Shown piece after piece: positions 6,334-8,223 of a stretch of DNA of 8,223 nucleotides. Every line of letters starts with the position of its first letter. Position 1 is the stretch's first letter. This DNA comes from Acidobacteriota bacterium (GTDB taxonomy: Bacteria; Acidobacteriota; Blastocatellia; Pyrinomonadales; Pyrinomonadaceae), in NCBI GenBank assembly GCA_013696385.1, contig JACCYR010000208.1, positions 1-8,223 on the forward strand. Direction: 5' to 3'. A program made the position numbers and the translations under genes. A model generated the notes under the pieces. That model made no database searches and was not told the origin of the DNA. It saw only the letters and a program-made list of their open reading frames with translations.

Positions 6334-6420
6334 TTTCAAATTCCAAATTCCAAATTCCAAATTGTAAGAAGCTGGCGTGCCAAAATTTAATCTGGAATCT
6401 GGAATCTGGAATTTGAAATC
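6332..6420. repeat. Inverted pair of heptamer arrays forming a 32-bp stem with a 25-base loop
   Basis: The left arm at 6332-6363 is built from CAAATTC heptamers, the right arm at 6389-6420 from TGGAATC heptamers. The arms are complementary at 29 of 32 positions. The three mismatches (6346/6406, 6353/6399, 6360/6392) are all A opposite C and exactly seven bases apart. In a minus-strand transcript these become U:G wobbles, so that RNA would pair throughout. The 25-base loop (6364-6388) contains a small TGGC-GT-GCCA dyad at 6373-6382. The element fills the whole gap between two converging genes: the acyltransferase stop TGA overlaps its first bases and the epimerase stop lies at the inner edge of the right arm. 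There is no T-run, so it is not a standard terminator. It may be a member of a dispersed palindromic repeat family. Confidence 0.8.
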
Positions 6421-7373
6421 TGCCTGCTAAACCATTCGACAAACTTTTTAATTCCTTCTTCGATTTTTGTCTGCGGATTGTAGTTTAAAAATTCCCGCGC
6501 TTTTGTTATATCAGCGAAAGTTTGCGGAACGTCGCCCGGCTGCGCTGGCTTGCGCTGAATTATCGCCTTTATTCCAAGGTTTTGTTCCAAAAGTGAAATC
6601 AGTTCGCGCAATTGAACCGTTTGCGACTCGCCCAAATTAAAAACTTCGTGCGGCGTTTCATGATAATCAATCGCGGCTCTCACGCCTTGAATTATGTCGT
6701 CAATAAAAGTGTAATCGCGCCTCGTCGTGCCGTCGCCGAAAACCTCAATCGGTTTGCTTTGCGTAATCAATCGGGAAAATTTTCTGACAGCCAAATCGGG
6801 TCGCTGCCGCGCTCCGTAGACCGTAAAAAACCGCAGACAAACCGTGCGAATCCGGTAGAGATGCGAGTAGGTATGGCACAAAAGTTCGCCCGCCGCTTTT
6901 GTCGCCGCGTAAGGCGAAATTGGCTGCGAAATTTTGTCTTCTTCCGAAAACGGGACTTTGCTATTAATTCCATAGACCGAAGATGACGAACCGAAAACGA
7001 ATTGCTTAACCGCAAATTCTCTGGCTAATTCCAGCAGATTGAGCGTGCCGTTGATATTGGTTTCGGCGTAAGCCTGCGGCTGACAAAGCGACGGTCGCAC
7101 GCCCGTCCGCGCCGCCAAATGCACAATTGCGTCAAATTTGCTTCCGGCAAACACTTCGCGTAAACTTTCCGCATCGCAAATATCAATTTCGTGTAGACGA
7201 TAATCTGGATTTTTGAGATGTGCGGCGATATTGGCACGTTTATAAAGTGGCGAATAAAAGTCGTTAAAATCATCTACGACGGCAACTTGCCATTTGCCTT
7301 CGGCAAGCAGACGGTCAACCAAATGCGAACCGATAAATCCTGCTCCGCCCGTAATTAAGATATTTTTATTCAT
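6387..7373 (-). CDS. NAD-dependent sugar-nucleotide epimerase (UDP-glucuronate 4-epimerase-like)
   Basis: A cytoplasmic extended short-chain dehydrogenase/reductase of 328 residues acting on a nucleotide sugar, presumably for capsule, LPS or exopolysaccharide precursors. Seen: the NAD-binding ITGGAGFIGSH (G9, G12, G15), D35 in VVDDFND at the end of beta-2, HLAARTGVRPS (85-95), the SSSSVYG strand (129-135), catalytic Y155 and K159 in YAATK, RFFTVYGARQRPDLAVRKF (181-199) and GDGTTRRDYTFIDDI (213-227). The VYGxRxRPD...F and RDYTFIDD blocks are typical of UDP-glucuronate 4-epimerases, but substrate cannot be fixed from sequence alone. The final ten residues (ISNSRFQIPD) are encoded by the right arm of the heptamer repeat, so the ancestral C-terminus was probably shorter. 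The ATG at 7373 has no obvious Shine-Dalgarno. It lies 121 bases downstream of tyrS on the same strand. Confidence 0.92.
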   Translation of the reverse strand: MNKNILITGGAGFIGSHLVDRLLAEGKWQVAVVDDFNDFYSPLYKRANIAAHLKNPDYRLHEIDICDAESLREVFAGSKFDAIVHLAARTGVRPSLCQPQAYAETNINGTLNLLELAREFAVKQFVFGSSSSVYGINSKVPFSEEDKISQPISPYAATKAAGELLCHTYSHLYRIRTVCLRFFTVYGARQRPDLAVRKFSRLITQSKPIEVFGDGTTRRDYTFIDDIIQGVRAAIDYHETPHEVFNLGESQTVQLRELISLLEQNLGIKAIIQRKPAQPGDVPQTFADITKAREFLNYNPQTKIEEGIKKFVEWFSRQISNSRFQIPD

Positions 7374-7399
7374 GAATTTCTAACCCGAAGGAGAGTTAA

Positions 7400-7498
7400 A
7401 TGTTTTACAAATCTCAAGCAAAATACCATAAATTATCTTATTTTGGCAAAAATACTAATTCAAAAATCTCTGCGCGTCCTTTGCTTTTTTACGATTAA
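7400..7498 (+). CDS. Possible 32-codon small ORF with a good ribosome binding site
   Basis: An ATG at 7400 is preceded by AAGGAG (7388-7393) with six-base spacing, the best Shine-Dalgarno sequence in the window. It opens a 32-codon frame ending at TAA 7496-7498. The peptide begins MFYKSQAKYHKLSYFGKN and is basic and tyrosine-rich, without a membrane segment or known motif. It lies antisense in the gap between tyrS and the epimerase and overlaps the last bases of tyrS by four positions. AT-rich spacer DNA readily gives such frames by chance, and I see no promoter or homologue, so this is speculative. Confidence 0.15.
   Translation: MFYKSQAKYHKLSYFGKNTNSKISARPLLFYD
7435..7463 (-). promoter_or_regulatory. 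Candidate promoter for the epimerase gene
   Basis: On the minus strand TTGAAT (7458-7463) and TAAGAT (7435-7440) are separated by exactly 17 bases, each matching four of six consensus positions. It lies in the tyrS-epimerase gap and would give a leader of about 55 bases. That leader contains a short six-pair hairpin (7381-7398, one pair a wobble) ahead of the start. The spacing is good but the hexamers are only moderate. Confidence 0.35.
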
Positions 7499-8223
7499 AT
7501 TATTTTCAAAAACTTTCGCTTGCCAACTTGGATTATAAAACTGCTTTGAGCATTTAACTCAAATTCCGCCTGAACGTCGGAAACTTTTTCGCCGTCAATC
7601 TTCACGCCGCCTTGCTCGATTAAACGCCGCGCTTCGCCTTTTGATGAAGCAAGATTAGTCTGCACCAAAAGTTCCGGGAGTTTGTAAGTTTGCCGAGCAA
7701 GCGAAATTTCTTCAATCTCATCGGGCATTTGTCCTTTGCTGAATTGGTTAGTGAAATTTTGTTCCGCTGCCTCGGCATCTTCCTTCGAATGAAAATCTTT
7801 AATAATATGTTTAGCAAGTTCAACTTTGGCATCACGCGGATTAGTCGCGCCCGCCTCGCATTTAAAGCGCAGCGAATTTATTTCGTCGACACTCAAATCA
7901 GTCAGAAGTTCATAGTATTTCCACATCAATTCGTCGGAGATTGACATAATTTTGCCAAACATCTCATTTGGTTCTTCGTTAATGCCGATGTAATTGCCCA
8001 AAGATTTCGACATTTTCTGCACGCCGTCCGTCCCTTCGAGAAGTGGCGTGGTTATAACAACTTGCGGTTCTTGGTCGTATTCGCGCTGGAGATTGCGCCC
8101 AACCAAAAGATTAAACTTTTGGTCTGTGCCGCCAAGTTCGACATCCGACGAGAGCGCAACGGAATCGTAGCCCTGCACGAGCGGATAAAGAAGTTCGTGC
8201 AAGGCAATCGGTTTTTCCTCGCG
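7495..8223 (-). CDS. tyrS: Tyrosyl-tRNA synthetase, C-terminal part (5' end outside window)
   Basis: A cytoplasmic class I synthetase that charges tRNA-Tyr. The frame is open to the right edge: the first residues in the window are REEKPIALHELLYPLVQGYD, so the HIGH-like N-terminal part of the Rossmann domain is missing, and 242 residues remain. Seen: SDVELGGTDQKFNLLVGR, which contributes to the tyrosine/tRNA site, then PLLEGTDGVQKMSKSLGN with the KMSKS loop encoded at 8002-8016. An anticodon-binding helical region follows, and the C-terminus holds an S4 RNA-binding domain (from about KLPELLVQTNLASSKGEARRL to the end, with GGVKIDGEKV). This layout fits the bacterial TyrRS type 2 (TyrZ-like) group. 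No intrinsic terminator is visible after its stop; the epimerase follows on the same strand. Confidence 0.96.
   Translation of the reverse strand, partial: REEKPIALHELLYPLVQGYDSVALSSDVELGGTDQKFNLLVGRNLQREYDQEPQVVITTPLLEGTDGVQKMSKSLGNYIGINEEPNEMFGKIMSISDELMWKYYELLTDLSVDEINSLRFKCEAGATNPRDAKVELAKHIIKDFHSKEDAEAAEQNFTNQFSKGQMPDEIEEISLARQTYKLPELLVQTNLASSKGEARRLIEQGGVKIDGEKVSDVQAEFELNAQSSFIIQVGKRKFLKII

Noticed and set aside
6332..6420. Bidirectional intrinsic terminator for the converging genes
   Set aside because: The stem is long but AT-rich and is not followed by a T-run on either strand, so it does not meet the intrinsic-terminator pattern; it is kept as a repeat element.

Overview
This 8.2 kb window holds mostly housekeeping genes from a diderm (Gram-negative-type) bacterium that makes menaquinone by the futalosine route. 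The combination of an HtrB/LpxL-family acyltransferase, MqnE, a DUF6438-like secreted protein, a Uma2 gene fragment and heptamer repeat arrays, with AT-rich spacers between moderate-GC genes, suggests a non-proteobacterial lineage. Acidobacteriota (Blastocatellia-like) is my best guess, at low confidence, because no rRNA or lineage-specific marker is present.

Layout. (1) 1-391, minus strand: the 5' part of an ABC exporter gene that runs off the left edge. (2) 392-933: a 540-bp AT-rich spacer between divergent genes. It holds a pair of 11-bp repeats exactly 21 bp apart, a TTGACA box inside a small dyad, two small hairpins and a strong plus-strand intrinsic terminator just upstream of alaS. (3) 934-6333, plus strand: a tightly packed run of alaS (alanyl-tRNA synthetase), mqnE (aminodeoxyfutalosine synthase), a small secreted DUF6438-like protein and an HtrB/LpxL-family acyltransferase. 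The last two overlap by ATGA. (4) 6332-6420: an inverted pair of heptamer repeat arrays between converging genes. (5) 6387-7373, minus strand: an NAD-dependent sugar-nucleotide epimerase whose last ten residues are encoded by the repeat. (6) 7495-8223, minus strand: the 3' two thirds or so of tyrS (tyrosyl-tRNA synthetase), cut by the right edge.

How the genes relate. The plus-strand run mixes translation, respiratory quinone synthesis and outer-membrane lipid synthesis. It is better read as a housekeeping transcription unit than as one pathway. The ABC exporter, acyltransferase and sugar-nucleotide epimerase all fit envelope biogenesis.

The most unusual points are: the acyltransferase reading frame begins with about 25 residues that look like the start of a Uma2 (DUF820) protein, joined in frame to the normal acyltransferase start; the 3' intergenic element has two 32-nt arms whose only mismatches fall once per heptamer and become G:U pairs on one strand only; and a plus-strand terminator lies upstream of alaS with no plus-strand gene before it, implying a leader RNA or small RNA. 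I found no CRISPR array, tRNA, transposase, phage gene or defence cluster.
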